Shown: positions 27,728-36,441 of the stretch, piece by piece
Position numbering within the stretch: position 1 is the stretch's first letter
How the letters are laid out: each line of letters starts with the position of its first letter
Origin: Thermoprotei archaeon
Lineage (GTDB): Archaea > Thermoproteota > Thermoprotei > Thermoproteales > B15-G16
Length of the DNA: 64,000 bases
Assembly: GCA_003649205.1 (NCBI GenBank)
Contig: QMRC01000008.1
Span: forward strand, 1 to 64,000
Reading direction: 5' to 3'
Translations under genes and position numbers: made by a program
The notes under the pieces: generated by a model
Database searches by the model: none
Told to the model about the DNA's origin: nothing
Seen by the model: only the letters and a program-made list of their open reading frames with translations

Positions 27728-28136
27728 GTCTACCTCTCTCCTCAGTTATTGCTCTCAGGACAGATACTAGGTGTCTAGCGAATTCAGGAGTTGATACAGC
27801 AAATTCAGAACCCAACATGACGACTCTACTCCTATAGTTCTCAACTCTCTTGAACCTAAATCCCCTAGGTAGCTCCACTGTATTAGGTACTTCAAGAACT
27901 ATACCATATGCGTGGATGCCCCTAAATCCACTCTTTGTCTCGAATAGCGTGTACTCGTCATCTGATAGAGATTCCTCAGCTTCCCTACCTCTCCTCTCCA
28001 TCTCCTCAGCTCTAGCAATGTACCCACGTTCCCTCATTCTCTTCAACCTAGCTAAGATACTGTACTTCCTCTCTAGGTAATCTGCCTCAGCCTTCTTATT
28101 AATTAAGTTCACTAAGGCAGGAATAACAAATGACAT
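27714..28136 (-). CDS. Hypothetical operon protein
   Basis: 140 aa. A long basic/acidic helix (KKAEADYLERKYSILARLKR ... ERRGREAEE) is followed by a strand-rich domain (GIHAYGIVLEVP, SRVVMLGSEF). It could be a membrane- or particle-associated helical adaptor. No family recognised. Member of the overlapping minus-strand operon 30818-27356; it overlaps the redox gene downstream and lies 4 nt after the 224-aa gene. Confidence 0.65.
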   Translation of the reverse strand: MSFVIPALVNLINKKAEADYLERKYSILARLKRMRERGYIARAEEMERRGREAEESLSDDEYTLFETKSGFRGIHAYGIVLEVPNTVELPRGFRFKRVENYRSRVVMLGSEFAVSTPEFARHLVSVLRAITEERGRRARG

Positions 28137-28140
28137 GTCC

Positions 28141-28815
28141 TCACCTCTTCAATCTCAACCTATGTTCTAGAGTTATAGGGTCTGTGTAGTCCTCTGCTAG
28201 CTCATGTGCTTTCAACTCTGCAATTACGTCACTAGCTCTCTCACCAAACATTATGTAGACATCTCTTATCGGTATATCTACTCTATTCAGTAGTATGGCG
28301 TATAGCTTCCTAGCACTTGGAGATAGCTCAGGTACGACAACCTCCTCAGTGTAGAACATACCTTTTGTCGGTATGACAATTCTCTCCTTTGTTACGAAAG
28401 CTGTCGTCACCTTGAGAATCAGATCCCTTATCTTAGCCTCGAACTTTGGAAGGAGGTTAATCAACTTGAACTTGTCTCTATGGTATATAGCAGACCTAAC
28501 CTCTGATAGCAGTGTGTTGTACTCCTTGAAGTCCTCAGTAAGGATCTCGAATATCGTGGATGTCGATTTAACACTGGTCGTTCTACACACGTACATGACA
28601 ATTGTCTCCATGCAGTTAATCACGCTAGTTAGGTAGTCATCAATCCTAATCCAGTCTTGCCCACTCATTAGTGACTTTCTAAGTATCTTCTTTATTGCTG
28701 TGAACCTATTGTTCAACTCATCTCTAAGCCTCATTATCTCCTTGCTAATACCCTCCACAACAACTACTTCCCTACTACGTTCACGTCCTCTCCTCTCCTC
28801 TACGTCCGAACTCAT
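28141..28815 (-). CDS. Helical protein with C-terminal winged-helix-like domain
   Basis: 224 aa. The N-terminal 150 residues are mostly helical (EISKEIMRLRDELNNRF region, then IDDYLTSVINCMETIVMYVC). The C-terminal 60 residues (SPSARKLYAILLNRVDIPIR, then DVIAELKAHELAEDYTD) have the helix-turn-helix-wing layout of a winged helix. The ATG start overlaps the stop of the 330-aa gene by 4 nt. Possibly a DNA-binding particle or regulatory protein; unassigned. Confidence 0.65.
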   Translation of the reverse strand: MSSDVEERRGRERSREVVVVEGISKEIMRLRDELNNRFTAIKKILRKSLMSGQDWIRIDDYLTSVINCMETIVMYVCRTTSVKSTSTIFEILTEDFKEYNTLLSEVRSAIYHRDKFKLINLLPKFEAKIRDLILKVTTAFVTKERIVIPTKGMFYTEEVVVPELSPSARKLYAILLNRVDIPIRDVYIMFGERASDVIAELKAHELAEDYTDPITLEHRLRLKR

Positions 28816-29804
28816 ACATACCTCACCTCTGCAGGTTTTTCAGCTGGTTTCTCAACAGGTTTAGCTAGAGGTTTCATACGTTCCTCAATGGTCTTCAGAG
28901 CCTCTGTGAACTCTATACCCATGTACTTCGTAACTACTTCTCTAAGTGCTCTCACCTGATCAACTAGATCAGATACCAACTTCCTAGTTTCCTGAAGGTT
29001 ATTTATCACTGATGTGATGATATCTTCTAGAGTTACTGTTGACTTCTCGTAGTACTCAATTACCTTCATCTGCCTCTCGATTTCGTGCTGTAGCCTCAGT
29101 ACAGTACCCTCTAGATTGACTAACCTCCTAGAGAGTTCATCTGCTAAGGTCTTGTACTTCTCTGCTTCATACGTCTTAATCGTTAAGTATGTCCTCAGTC
29201 TATTGACTTCGAGATCTAGTGAGTGCACTATCTGTGCATACACCTGTGCTGTTCTAGTCATCTCGTGGAGCTTAGTAGCTAGGTCATAGGTACCTCTGTG
29301 ATCTAGCACACCAGATGGGTCTGCCACTATGAGTGGAAACCTCCCCTCATACACCTCATCTAGGAACAGTATGTTGTCCTTCGGTACGAGAATTCTCTCA
29401 ATGTTCTCGATACCTATCGGGACGACAACTGCACTAGCTCTAAGCTCCTCCATTCTCCTTCTAGCAATGAAGGTACCTATCGTAGGGAGTCCATTGATGA
29501 AGTATGGGTACCACTCAACTACTCTCCTACCCTCAACACTGTACTCAAGCCTAATCCAGTACTCTAGATAGCCAACCTGAATCTCCCAGTACTCCCTACC
29601 ATCTATGAACACTGGCTTATGAGCTACGTAGTGACCTCTAAACGCTGGTTTCTCACCAATGACAATTACTGGTCTTCCTCTCAGTGCCTCAACTACCTCA
29701 AATGCTCTACCGTAGATAGGTGTTGGTCTAGGTACCTCAGCTACATACCTCGTAGGTGTGAGCAACTGTGTTAGTGCATCGTATATCCTATCAGCTAGAC
29801 TCAA
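28812..29804 (-). CDS. Coiled-coil protein with Pro/Lys linker and RYV end
   Basis: 330 aa. The N-terminal 165 residues are globular alpha/beta (RPVIVIGEKPAFRGHY, EYWEIQVGYLEYWIRLEY). Residues about 175-300 form a long coiled coil. The end is a Pro-Lys-Glu-rich linker (KPVEKPAEKPAE) followed by VRYV, the same [KR]Y[LIV] ending as the membrane proteins although this one is soluble. It overlaps the 219-aa coiled-coil gene by 14 nt. It may be an internal scaffold or matrix-type protein (speculation). Confidence 0.7.
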   Translation of the reverse strand: MSLADRIYDALTQLLTPTRYVAEVPRPTPIYGRAFEVVEALRGRPVIVIGEKPAFRGHYVAHKPVFIDGREYWEIQVGYLEYWIRLEYSVEGRRVVEWYPYFINGLPTIGTFIARRRMEELRASAVVVPIGIENIERILVPKDNILFLDEVYEGRFPLIVADPSGVLDHRGTYDLATKLHEMTRTAQVYAQIVHSLDLEVNRLRTYLTIKTYEAEKYKTLADELSRRLVNLEGTVLRLQHEIERQMKVIEYYEKSTVTLEDIITSVINNLQETRKLVSDLVDQVRALREVVTKYMGIEFTEALKTIEERMKPLAKPVEKPAEKPAEVRYV

Positions 29805-30450
29805 AGCTCACACCTCCAGAAGCAAGCCTCTCAACTTGCTCCCTCAACCTATCGACTTCACTTCCCAACCTAGTTATCTGAGTCGTCATCTCTCGTAGTG
29901 TACCGCTTATAGAGTCCATCCTCTCCTGTAACCTACTCAGCATAGACTCTAGCCTCGATACGCTTGCATCAACCTTCTCGACAATATCTGATAGGCTAGA
30001 CACTATTCTAGGGATGTTGCTCATAGCTGTATCACGGGTTAGTGTGGTGACTAGGTTCTTCATCTCGTTCACATCATTGCTCAGAACTGCAAGTGTCTCA
30101 AGTACCTTTCTGAACTCTGCAAAGCTCTCAATACGTTCTCGTACCTCCTCAACAACCCTCTCGGCTACCATAGACGACAACCTCTCACCTGCAGTGCTAA
30201 CTGCCTTCTCCACAGCTACTAACGATACGGACTGTACCGATGACGCTACTGCCTTAGCAACTATATCAGATGTACTCGACTCAACTAGGTGAATCCTCCT
30301 CTCTAACTCACTTACCTTAGCTCTAAGCTCACTAACCTCACTCCTTATCTTCTGTATCTCAGGCTCAATAGCTCTAGCAACAGCCTCAGCAATCACCCTA
30401 ATCGTCTCCTGCACCCTTCTCTGCTCCTCGGGAGTAGGTACCTGACTCAT
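29791..30450 (-). CDS. Coiled-coil protein
   Basis: 219 aa, almost wholly helical with heptads in at least two blocks (about residues 20-58 and 115-210), Ser-rich, no cysteines. MCP-like or tropomyosin-like composition, but no catalytic or signalling hairpin is seen. It lies 2 nt after the 121-aa membrane protein and overlaps the 330-aa coiled-coil gene, so the three probably assemble at the membrane. Function unknown. Confidence 0.7.
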   Translation of the reverse strand: MSQVPTPEEQRRVQETIRVIAEAVARAIEPEIQKIRSEVSELRAKVSELERRIHLVESSTSDIVAKAVASSVQSVSLVAVEKAVSTAGERLSSMVAERVVEEVRERIESFAEFRKVLETLAVLSNDVNEMKNLVTTLTRDTAMSNIPRIVSSLSDIVEKVDASVSRLESMLSRLQERMDSISGTLREMTTQITRLGSEVDRLREQVERLASGGVSFESS

Positions 30451-30452
30451 AC

Positions 30453-30818
30453 CTACTCACGCTCCTTCACACTTGGGTAGAAGTACCTAATGACTTCAGA
30501 TGGTACTGAAGATACGACAACCCTATCAAGTGCATCAACTGGTATGTAGCCAAGTGCATAGGACTTCAGTAACTCACTACCAACCTTCTCCTTCTCTAGG
30601 TGATTTCTCAGCTTTGCAATCATCTGATCTACAATTCTGTGCTCTATACCTACACCAATGAGGAACCCTGACACTAGACCGAATATCACTGCTACGAAAG
30701 GTGTTGTCAGTATTGCTAGCTCTGGTGCTGATGTGTACAGCACTGTGATTAAGACGAAGTAGATAAGTAGTACTGCAATACCTAGCAGTATGAAGATAGG
30801 TACCCTACCAAACTTCAT
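30453..30818 (-). CDS. Two-helix membrane protein heading the coiled-coil operon
   Basis: 121 aa. Transmembrane helices about 8-28 and 36-56 (TTPFVAVIFGLVSGFLIGVG), then a soluble helical domain to the end (IVDQMIAKLRNHLEKEK). No [KR]Y[LIV] tail. Its upstream region holds AT-rich sequence (about 30841-30856) shared with the divergent small ORF at 30898, so this may be another bidirectional promoter. First gene of the minus-strand coiled-coil operon. Confidence 0.7.
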   Translation of the reverse strand: MKFGRVPIFILLGIAVLLIYFVLITVLYTSAPELAILTTPFVAVIFGLVSGFLIGVGIEHRIVDQMIAKLRNHLEKEKVGSELLKSYALGYIPVDALDRVVVSSVPSEVIRYFYPSVKERE

Positions 30819-30897
30819 GTATACACCAAAGGTGTTGTCTATACATGAATATTTAAATTCTCTGGTCTATCTCCGTTAAGTACTGGGGTTGAGGAGT

Positions 30898-31008
30898 ATG
30901 TCCTCGTGGTTTGAGGAGGTTAAGAAGAAGCTCAAGCAGAAGGAGAGGGAGAGCGAGCTAGAGGTCATGTTTGGTAGTGAGGAGGGTAAGAAGCTGGATG
31001 CGTGTTGA
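30898..31008 (+). CDS. 36-aa peptide upstream of radical SAM gene
   Basis: Reads MSSWFEEVKKKLKQKE, then ESELEVMFGSEEGKKLDAC and stop. It is highly charged and ends in a single Cys. It overlaps the radical SAM start by 11 nt and follows a GAGGAG purine run and a TATA-like ATATTTAAAT (30849-30858). Codon choice matches neighbours. Small size and coupling to a radical SAM gene are typical of modified-peptide precursors, but it may simply be a leader or unrelated peptide. Confidence 0.45.
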   Translation: MSSWFEEVKKKLKQKERESELEVMFGSEEGKKLDAC

Positions 31009-31741
31009 GAAGCTAACTGTAGTATTTGAGGTAACGTACAGGTGTCCCTTCTCATGCCCACACTGTTTTCAACCTAAGAACCTGTCGAGAGAGGTATCAC
31101 CTAACGAGTTTCACTTCGTGCTCAATCTCATTAAGAAGGTTACAGACTTCAAACACGCAACAGTGATACTGTCTGGAGGAGAGCCGTGTACTGCACGACA
31201 CCTATCCACGTACATAGATATAGCGAAGCACCTAGGGTATGACGTAGTTCTCGAAACTAGATGGCTACCCCCAATGACAGTACTAGAGCATCTAAAACAT
31301 GTTGTTGTCTCTATAGATTCGTGGAATCTTGAGCTAGGTAAAGCTATTGTCAACTACGTACACAAGCTAGGAGGTAGAGTTGCCGTAAGGACAACACTTG
31401 TTAGGAATGGTCTAAGTACACTGAGTGAAATACTCAACTTCTGCATGAGTAAGAACATCCCACTAGCTGTCGCACCCTACATAGGTACTAACACCGATCT
31501 AAGACCTACAAAGTTCGAGGTACAGAAGGCTCTAGACATGCTGTCAATGTATAGAGAGGTCTACTACATGTCGAACTGCATGGTAGGGAAGTCCATTGTG
31601 GTAGACCCGTACCTAAACGCTAGGTCATGTGTCTTCCTCTTCGATGATGTCATCTCGATAGTTCACTATAGGGAGAAAGCTATTGAGAAGGTACTTCAGG
31701 GTAAAAAGTATAGGTGTATTGAGTATGGATTAGTACCGTAG
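30998..31741 (+). CDS. Radical SAM protein
   Basis: 247 aa from ATG 30998 (an in-frame ATG at 30977 would reach further into the peptide gene). The [4Fe-4S]/SAM motif CPFSCPHC (C16, C20, C23) is followed by the GGEP motif VILSGGEPC (about 59) and strands of the partial TIM barrel (LKHVVVSIDS, GRVAVRTTLV). C-terminal cysteines (SNCMVGKS, ARSCVFL) with IVVDPYLNARS resemble a SPASM/twitch-like auxiliary end found in peptide-modifying enzymes. It is not NrdG-like, so I do not link it to the NrdD gene. The 3' end overlaps the convergent 179-aa gene by 12 nt. Confidence 0.85.
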   Translation: MRVEKLTVVFEVTYRCPFSCPHCFQPKNLSREVSPNEFHFVLNLIKKVTDFKHATVILSGGEPCTARHLSTYIDIAKHLGYDVVLETRWLPPMTVLEHLKHVVVSIDSWNLELGKAIVNYVHKLGGRVAVRTTLVRNGLSTLSEILNFCMSKNIPLAVAPYIGTNTDLRPTKFEVQKALDMLSMYREVYYMSNCMVGKSIVVDPYLNARSCVFLFDDVISIVHYREKAIEKVLQGKKYRCIEYGLVP

Positions 31742-32269
31742 GAATGTTGGTACTGCAATTACCTCGACTAGGTACAGCATTACGTAGCCGAAGAGACCTA
31801 GAGCAACACCTAGTACTGCTGAGAGCAGTAGGATGTACCTCGGTTTGTCGAGTGGTAGAAATGTTAGGTGTTTCAGTACTTCCCTCATTATGTACTTAAC
31901 AGATATGCCGTACATGAAGCCCCATAGGAAGATCACTGGATTCGTTACACCTGCAAATACGTATGCCATGATGTACCCTGTAACTAGTGCACACACTATT
32001 GCAGATACCTCATCTACTGCAGTACCTACCATACTTCTACTCTCGACTTGATGTACGTACTTCGGTACTCTAATGGCTACGAGTGACTTACCTAGTGCCT
32101 TGGATATCATGTACATGACTACGTAGTTGTAGCTAACGAACATAGACGCTATGAACTGATTAACCAAGTCATCCCCAGCACAGAGCAACCTTATCGTAAG
32201 TATTGCAAATGCAGTAGCTACAGAGTGATAGAGCCCCAGCACCTTCTCAACAATGTCCTTACTCGACAT
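31730..32269 (-). CDS. Multi-pass membrane protein
   Basis: 179 aa with about four or five transmembrane segments (near 12-30, 40-58, 85-105, 108-125, 145-170). It ends VPTFLRY, resembling a truncated form of the shared tail. No motif for transport or catalysis recognised. It lies 22 nt after the 98-aa gene and overlaps the radical SAM gene convergently. Confidence 0.7.
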   Translation of the reverse strand: MSSKDIVEKVLGLYHSVATAFAILTIRLLCAGDDLVNQFIASMFVSYNYVVMYMISKALGKSLVAIRVPKYVHQVESRSMVGTAVDEVSAIVCALVTGYIMAYVFAGVTNPVIFLWGFMYGISVKYIMREVLKHLTFLPLDKPRYILLLSAVLGVALGLFGYVMLYLVEVIAVPTFLRY

Positions 32270-32290
32270 TACTGTCCCCTACCTCAGTCC

Positions 32291-32587
32291 CTACTTCTTC
32301 TCACTACTTACCCCTGCTCTTTCTCGGACTAGAGACTTTAACTCTCTAAGCGATATGTCGAGACCTTTCGTTATTGTAGCTATTACATCTTGCATGCAGA
32401 GGCTGTAGTGGTGCCAGAACTCATCTTCGTTCTTAGCTAGCTTCGAAGCTACCTTGATGCAGTACATGAACGCTGGTTTCAAGTACTCAACTGGGTGACC
32501 TATACCGAACTTGTCTGAGTAGTTCTTTGTTAGGTACTCCTCAAGTGCTTTCTCAAGTTCAGAAGCTACCTTCTCTACTGTTGACAT
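32291..32587 (-). CDS. Small soluble helical protein
   Basis: 98 aa, predicted all-helical, with YCIKVASKLAK and HHYSLCMQDV cysteines and a charged C-terminal helix (ISLRELKSLVRERAG). No family recognised. Its ATG at 32587 lies 37 nt from the stop of the 238-aa surface protein gene upstream. Confidence 0.6.
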   Translation of the reverse strand: MSTVEKVASELEKALEEYLTKNYSDKFGIGHPVEYLKPAFMYCIKVASKLAKNEDEFWHHYSLCMQDVIATITKGLDISLRELKSLVRERAGVSSEKK

Positions 32588-32623
32588 ACATGAGAAAAAG
32601 GAGGAGTGGAGAAATTAAATGTT

Positions 32624-33340
32624 TTAGACGTACTTCACTCTTCTAGTTGATGCTACTGACTTAGCTCCAGCCCTCATCAATATTGCTAGTGCAACTATGA
32701 ATATTATCGCAATGCCGATAGCTACAAACCAGAAGTACGTCACTGGTATGACGTAGACTAGCTGGTAGTAGCCCATGACATCGTAGTCTCTATCTACTGT
32801 GATTGTGAGTGATGGTTCTGTTAGCTCACTTGTGTCGTATGTTAGCTTCTTGAAGACTGCCTTCCTCAGTAGCTCTACCTTGTGCTCCTTCGGATATATA
32901 ATTGTCACCGTCTCAGCCATGTAGATGGTTGCATTGGTGTTTACTGTGTAGTTTAGCTTAGTTGCATTGATGCTCACTATCACGGGTATGGAGTACGTTA
33001 GGTTTGCTAGAAGCCTCACCTTGTGTAGTGTCGTTAGGTTGTACTCAACAGTACCGTTAACTATGTCACTTGGTTTGAAGGTCTTCAGTGCGTACTCACC
33101 AGTTGCTAGCGTTATAATCACTGTGAAGTCCTTGCTGGTGTCGATATCTACAACTGCCCAACCTGTTGAGTTTGTTGTTGCTTCAGCAACCTTCTTACCG
33201 TCCTGATAGACGGCGAGTGGCACACCTGCGACTGCCTCGGTCTTATTCACTACGTGGATGTACACCTTATCTGGTTCTGCAAGTGCAATTGGTACTGCGA
33301 GCACTAGTGCTATTGCTAGCAGTAGCAGTAGGTACCTCAT
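32624..33340 (-). CDS. Type I membrane protein with CarboxypepD_reg-like domain and KYV tail
   Basis: 238 aa. Signal peptide (LLLLLAIALVLAVPIALA), then a carboxypeptidase-regulatory-like fold (VYIHVVNKTEAVAGVPLAVY, TTNSTGWAVVDIDT), a second strand-rich part with sequons, a transmembrane helix (about 203-224) and a basic tail ending STRRVKYV. A smaller relative in design of the 895/875-aa and giant proteins. Probably a surface component displayed through the same anchor-and-tail system. Confidence 0.8.
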   Translation of the reverse strand: MRYLLLLLAIALVLAVPIALAEPDKVYIHVVNKTEAVAGVPLAVYQDGKKVAEATTNSTGWAVVDIDTSKDFTVIITLATGEYALKTFKPSDIVNGTVEYNLTTLHKVRLLANLTYSIPVIVSINATKLNYTVNTNATIYMAETVTIIYPKEHKVELLRKAVFKKLTYDTSELTEPSLTITVDRDYDVMGYYQLVYVIPVTYFWFVAIGIAIIFIVALAILMRAGAKSVASTRRVKYV

Positions 33341-33395
33341 ACCTCTTCACCACTCCTGATAGGAGTACTAAACCTACTTTTTAATAAGTTTCTTA

Positions 33396-34901
33396 TCAAC
33401 TCCTTATCTTCTCCCTAGGTACTCCGTAACCCATCCAGATGTCCTTCATCTTCAGCTCGATAGCACCGAAGAGAGCGTACTTCTCACACCAGCTCATCAA
33501 GGTCTTCCTCACATCCTCTGGAGTTGGCTCCCTCCCAATAACCTCCCTATACAGCTGAACTACCTTAGCACACATCCCAGCTACACACGGAGTAGCCATC
33601 GAGGTACCCGACATCATGACGTAGTACTCACCTATCTTGAGGGGTAGGTTGTACTCATCGATTAACTGCTCGTAAAGTGAGTACACCGTAACTGGTAGGC
33701 AGGAGACAACCCACACACCTGCACCACAGCAATCAGGCTTAATCCTACCATCTATTGTCGGACCTGCAGAGCTGAAGCTAGCTACTTGATCTAGGTATGG
33801 ATCCATTGCTCCTACGCTAATTACCTTGTGTGCACATGCAGGTATGTTTATCGTGTATGGGAAGATGTAGTTGTTACCCATCGCAACACACACCACGATA
33901 CCTTTCTCAACCAACTTATCGCATGCTAGCGATATTGGGTCACTACCATCACTAGCCTTCGGTATACCCCACGAGAACGAGCACACCTTTATCTTGAACC
34001 TCTCAGCATTTCTGTAGATCCACTCAAGTGCATCAAGTATGATGTCACTAGATGAGTAACCCTCCCTACTAAATGCCTTAACCACAACAAGCTCACTAGC
34101 AGGAGCAAGACCCATGTACCTACCATTACTAGCAACACCCCTAGATGCTACAATACCAGCACAGTGCGTACCATGTCCGTTGCAGTCTATCCAAGGGTAC
34201 TCGGTTAGGTTGTAGGTCTCTACTAGTTGTCTCTCGAATTCCCATGCCTCTTCAAGAGTTCCGTTAACACCCTTAATCCATGTGAGTGGTGTTCCTTCTT
34301 TAGTTCTTACAAGCATTGAGACGAGTACTTTAACTGCATCTCTCAGATCTGGATGTAGGTAATCTACACCGCTATCAACTATACACACTACTACACCTCT
34401 ACCAGTTAGGTACCTCGATCTGTGGTAATCTCGCTTTATGTCACCACTGTATGCTATCGCTATGGGTAGTGTCTCCGTTAGCTCTGACCTAGTCATTATC
34501 ATACCAATCCACTTACTGATAGGTTCTGGGAATGTTGGCTTCATCGAGCCGAAGACCGATATTGAGAATTGAGCTATTGACTTAACCTCATCTAGACTTC
34601 TCGCACAGTACTTCACAATTACTAAATCACCGAACCTCCAAGTCTTCACTATTCGACTTCTATCGAGTTTACTGAGGTTCTCAGCATTTAGGGATATGTA
34701 GACTGTGCATGGGTATGCTGTTGAGTTCATCAGCTCTGGATCAATGTGTGTCAGTAGGTAGCTTATAGATGCTGAGTACCAGAACGCACTTGAGAAACCT
34801 AGGAGTGTACCCACTACAGTAAGCACTGTCACTACTGCTATGTAGAGCCTTCTCCTAGCTCTTACACGTACCTTCCTGTACTCAGCACCTAGGTAGCTCA
34901 T
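33396..34901 (-). CDS. Membrane-anchored subtilisin-like serine protease (S8)
   Basis: 501 aa. Basic N-terminus and a transmembrane/signal-anchor helix (about 18-42), a prodomain-like region (about 60-130), then the S8 catalytic domain: Asp176 in VVCIVDSGVD, His243 in NGHGTHCAGI, oxyanion Asn343 in AMGNN and Ser434 in SGTSMATP. All catalytic residues are intact, so it should be active outside the membrane. Its start overlaps the 142-aa membrane gene (ATGAGCT overlap at 34898-34901). Likely substrates are surface proteins of the element or of the host (inference). Confidence 0.93.
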   Translation of the reverse strand: MSYLGAEYRKVRVRARRRLYIAVVTVLTVVGTLLGFSSAFWYSASISYLLTHIDPELMNSTAYPCTVYISLNAENLSKLDRSRIVKTWRFGDLVIVKYCARSLDEVKSIAQFSISVFGSMKPTFPEPISKWIGMIMTRSELTETLPIAIAYSGDIKRDYHRSRYLTGRGVVVCIVDSGVDYLHPDLRDAVKVLVSMLVRTKEGTPLTWIKGVNGTLEEAWEFERQLVETYNLTEYPWIDCNGHGTHCAGIVASRGVASNGRYMGLAPASELVVVKAFSREGYSSSDIILDALEWIYRNAERFKIKVCSFSWGIPKASDGSDPISLACDKLVEKGIVVCVAMGNNYIFPYTINIPACAHKVISVGAMDPYLDQVASFSSAGPTIDGRIKPDCCGAGVWVVSCLPVTVYSLYEQLIDEYNLPLKIGEYYVMMSGTSMATPCVAGMCAKVVQLYREVIGREPTPEDVRKTLMSWCEKYALFGAIELKMKDIWMGYGVPREKIRS

Positions 34902-35326
34902 AGGTACTTCACCGCTCTAACACTCACTACCTTCCTACCGTATCTGAGCTTGAACATGTCGTAGATTGCCGTTACTACCATCATAGTACCTGCTAGTATT
35001 ACACCGAACCAGAACGGTATTGTGAAGTAGTGTATGTAGAGCATTCCGTAGAGTACCATTGCCATACCTACAATACCTGAAATAGACTCAAATACGTAGT
35101 TAGCTAGTCTGTAGATGCTCTTCTCCACTGGTATAAGTGATCTACCTGTTACTGATCTAGCGACATCATCTAGAGCATCTACACTAGACAGTAGCACTAA
35201 CACAGCAAGTAGTGGTGCTTCAGGACTTGTCATGGTTGCGAAGAACATCGCAACTATGAGAAGGAACACAAAGGTGAAACCATTCAGAGCAGTAACGAGT
35301 ACCCTAGTTAGCAAGTTGATCACCAT
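34898..35326 (-). CDS. Four-helix membrane protein with KYL tail
   Basis: 142 aa: four transmembrane segments (about 10-32, 36-52, 78-98, 102-124) and a basic end RYGRKVVSVRAVKYL. It overlaps the subtilase start by 4 nt, so the two are translationally coupled and may form a complex. The start is GTG 35326. No family recognised. Confidence 0.75.
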   Translation of the reverse strand: MVINLLTRVLVTALNGFTFVFLLIVAMFFATMTSPEAPLLAVLVLLSSVDALDDVARSVTGRSLIPVEKSIYRLANYVFESISGIVGMAMVLYGMLYIHYFTIPFWFGVILAGTMMVVTAIYDMFKLRYGRKVVSVRAVKYL

Positions 35327-35359
35327 AAATAAAAAGGGAAGAGAGAAGGATTTAGGTGT

Positions 35360-35812
35360 TTACTCCTTGGTACCGAGCTTAGGTTTTGGTAGCTTTCCGA
35401 GGAAGAACAGTACTGCTAGTACTACGGCACCAGCTATGATTCCAGCTATGATGAGCGACTGCACGAATGTCATTAGGAGGAACTCTGTGTAGCTAGGTGT
35501 TGCATAGTGTAGTGCTAGTGGGAGGTAGCCCTTAACTGATGCACCCCACAGTATCAGTGCTAGACCGAGACCGAGCATGTAGTAGAACGGCTTAATCCTC
35601 TCGTACTTTGCTGGTAGGAACTCACCTATCATGAACCACACTGCAACTGCAAACACTGTCAACCCTGCTAGCAGTGGAGAGACCTTGAGCATTGTAACGA
35701 CTGTCAGTATGATCACTAGTACAACCATGAAGGCAATGAAGCTTAAGTACCTCCTCACTTCCGCTCTTCCTCTCCCTGCCTGCTTCGGCACTACGTAGAC
35801 TAGCTTAGCCAT
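35360..35812 (-). CDS. Four-helix membrane protein
   Basis: 150 aa from ATG 35812 (ATG 35821 is also in frame). A basic N-terminal segment (KQAGRGRAEVRRY) is followed by four hydrophobic helices (about 24-44, 47-65, 75-92, 110-138). It ends KLPKPKLGTKE and so lacks the tail. It sits between the CPBP-like gene and the 142-aa/subtilase pair on the same strand. Function unknown. Confidence 0.7.
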   Translation of the reverse strand: MAKLVYVVPKQAGRGRAEVRRYLSFIAFMVVLVIILTVVTMLKVSPLLAGLTVFAVAVWFMIGEFLPAKYERIKPFYYMLGLGLALILWGASVKGYLPLALHYATPSYTEFLLMTFVQSLIIAGIIAGAVVLAVLFFLGKLPKPKLGTKE

Positions 35813-35865
35813 ACTCCACACCTAAGTTAAACAGCGACTACAAACATTTAAAGGTTCCACTTCCC

Positions 35866-36441
35866 TTAGAGGTACCTCTCTAAGTAACCGCAGAAACGTC
35901 TTAATCTAGCTCTCTTCACCTTCTTCTCAGTACGTATCTCGTTAATTGTTGCAACTAAGTTGTTGATGATGTGACCAAGCACTGATGCGAGTCCGTAACC
36001 TCTACTCCACATGTACCACGATACTAGAGCAAGGCTTCCGAAGTGAATTAAACCAACGAGAACTACCTTAAGTACTTCCCTTCTCCTACCTCTACTGCTC
36101 GGTACTAGCTCAAGTACACTATCTACCCAACCCCCAATGTGTAGAATAGCCCACAGCACTGCAGTTAACAAGCTGAGCCAAGGGCTCACGAGTAGTGGTA
36201 GTGCAAAGAAGACAATCTCCTCCAGTATAGGTATTGTGAATCCTGACTGAAGTGTAGTTAGTACAGGTGACTCAATTGGTACGTACCACATGTAGGTGAA
36301 CCAGTGCCTAACATCTGACCTCCTAGGTACGTACCCTATCCTCACGAATTTAATTGGGATTTGAGTCAGTACGTTAACTAACCAGTACACTATGAACCAC
36401 TTACACAGCTCAACAGCATTGAGAGAGAACACTAGAGTCAT
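35866..36441 (-). CDS. CPBP (CAAX protease/bacteriocin-processing) family-like membrane protein
   Basis: 191 aa, multi-pass. Motif 1 is PILEEIVFF (Glu-Glu as in EExxxR, with the Arg replaced), motif 2 is AVLWAILHIG (the F/WxxxH histidine) and motif 3 is GHIINN (HxxxN/B type). These are the residues that define the CPBP glutamic-type intramembrane protease family. Loss of the Arg may alter activity. The C-terminus is basic and ends LERYL, matching the common tail. It overlaps the 185-aa gene by 4 nt. Candidate processing enzyme for other membrane proteins. Confidence 0.65.
   Translation of the reverse strand: MTLVFSLNAVELCKWFIVYWLVNVLTQIPIKFVRIGYVPRRSDVRHWFTYMWYVPIESPVLTTLQSGFTIPILEEIVFFALPLLVSPWLSLLTAVLWAILHIGGWVDSVLELVPSSRGRRREVLKVVLVGLIHFGSLALVSWYMWSRGYGLASVLGHIINNLVATINEIRTEKKVKRARLRRFCGYLERYL

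Noticed and set aside
30998-31741. NrdG activase for the class III reductase.
   Set aside because: The protein has extra C-terminal cysteines and a GGEPC/SPASM-like layout, is distant from nrdD, and is longer than typical NrdG.
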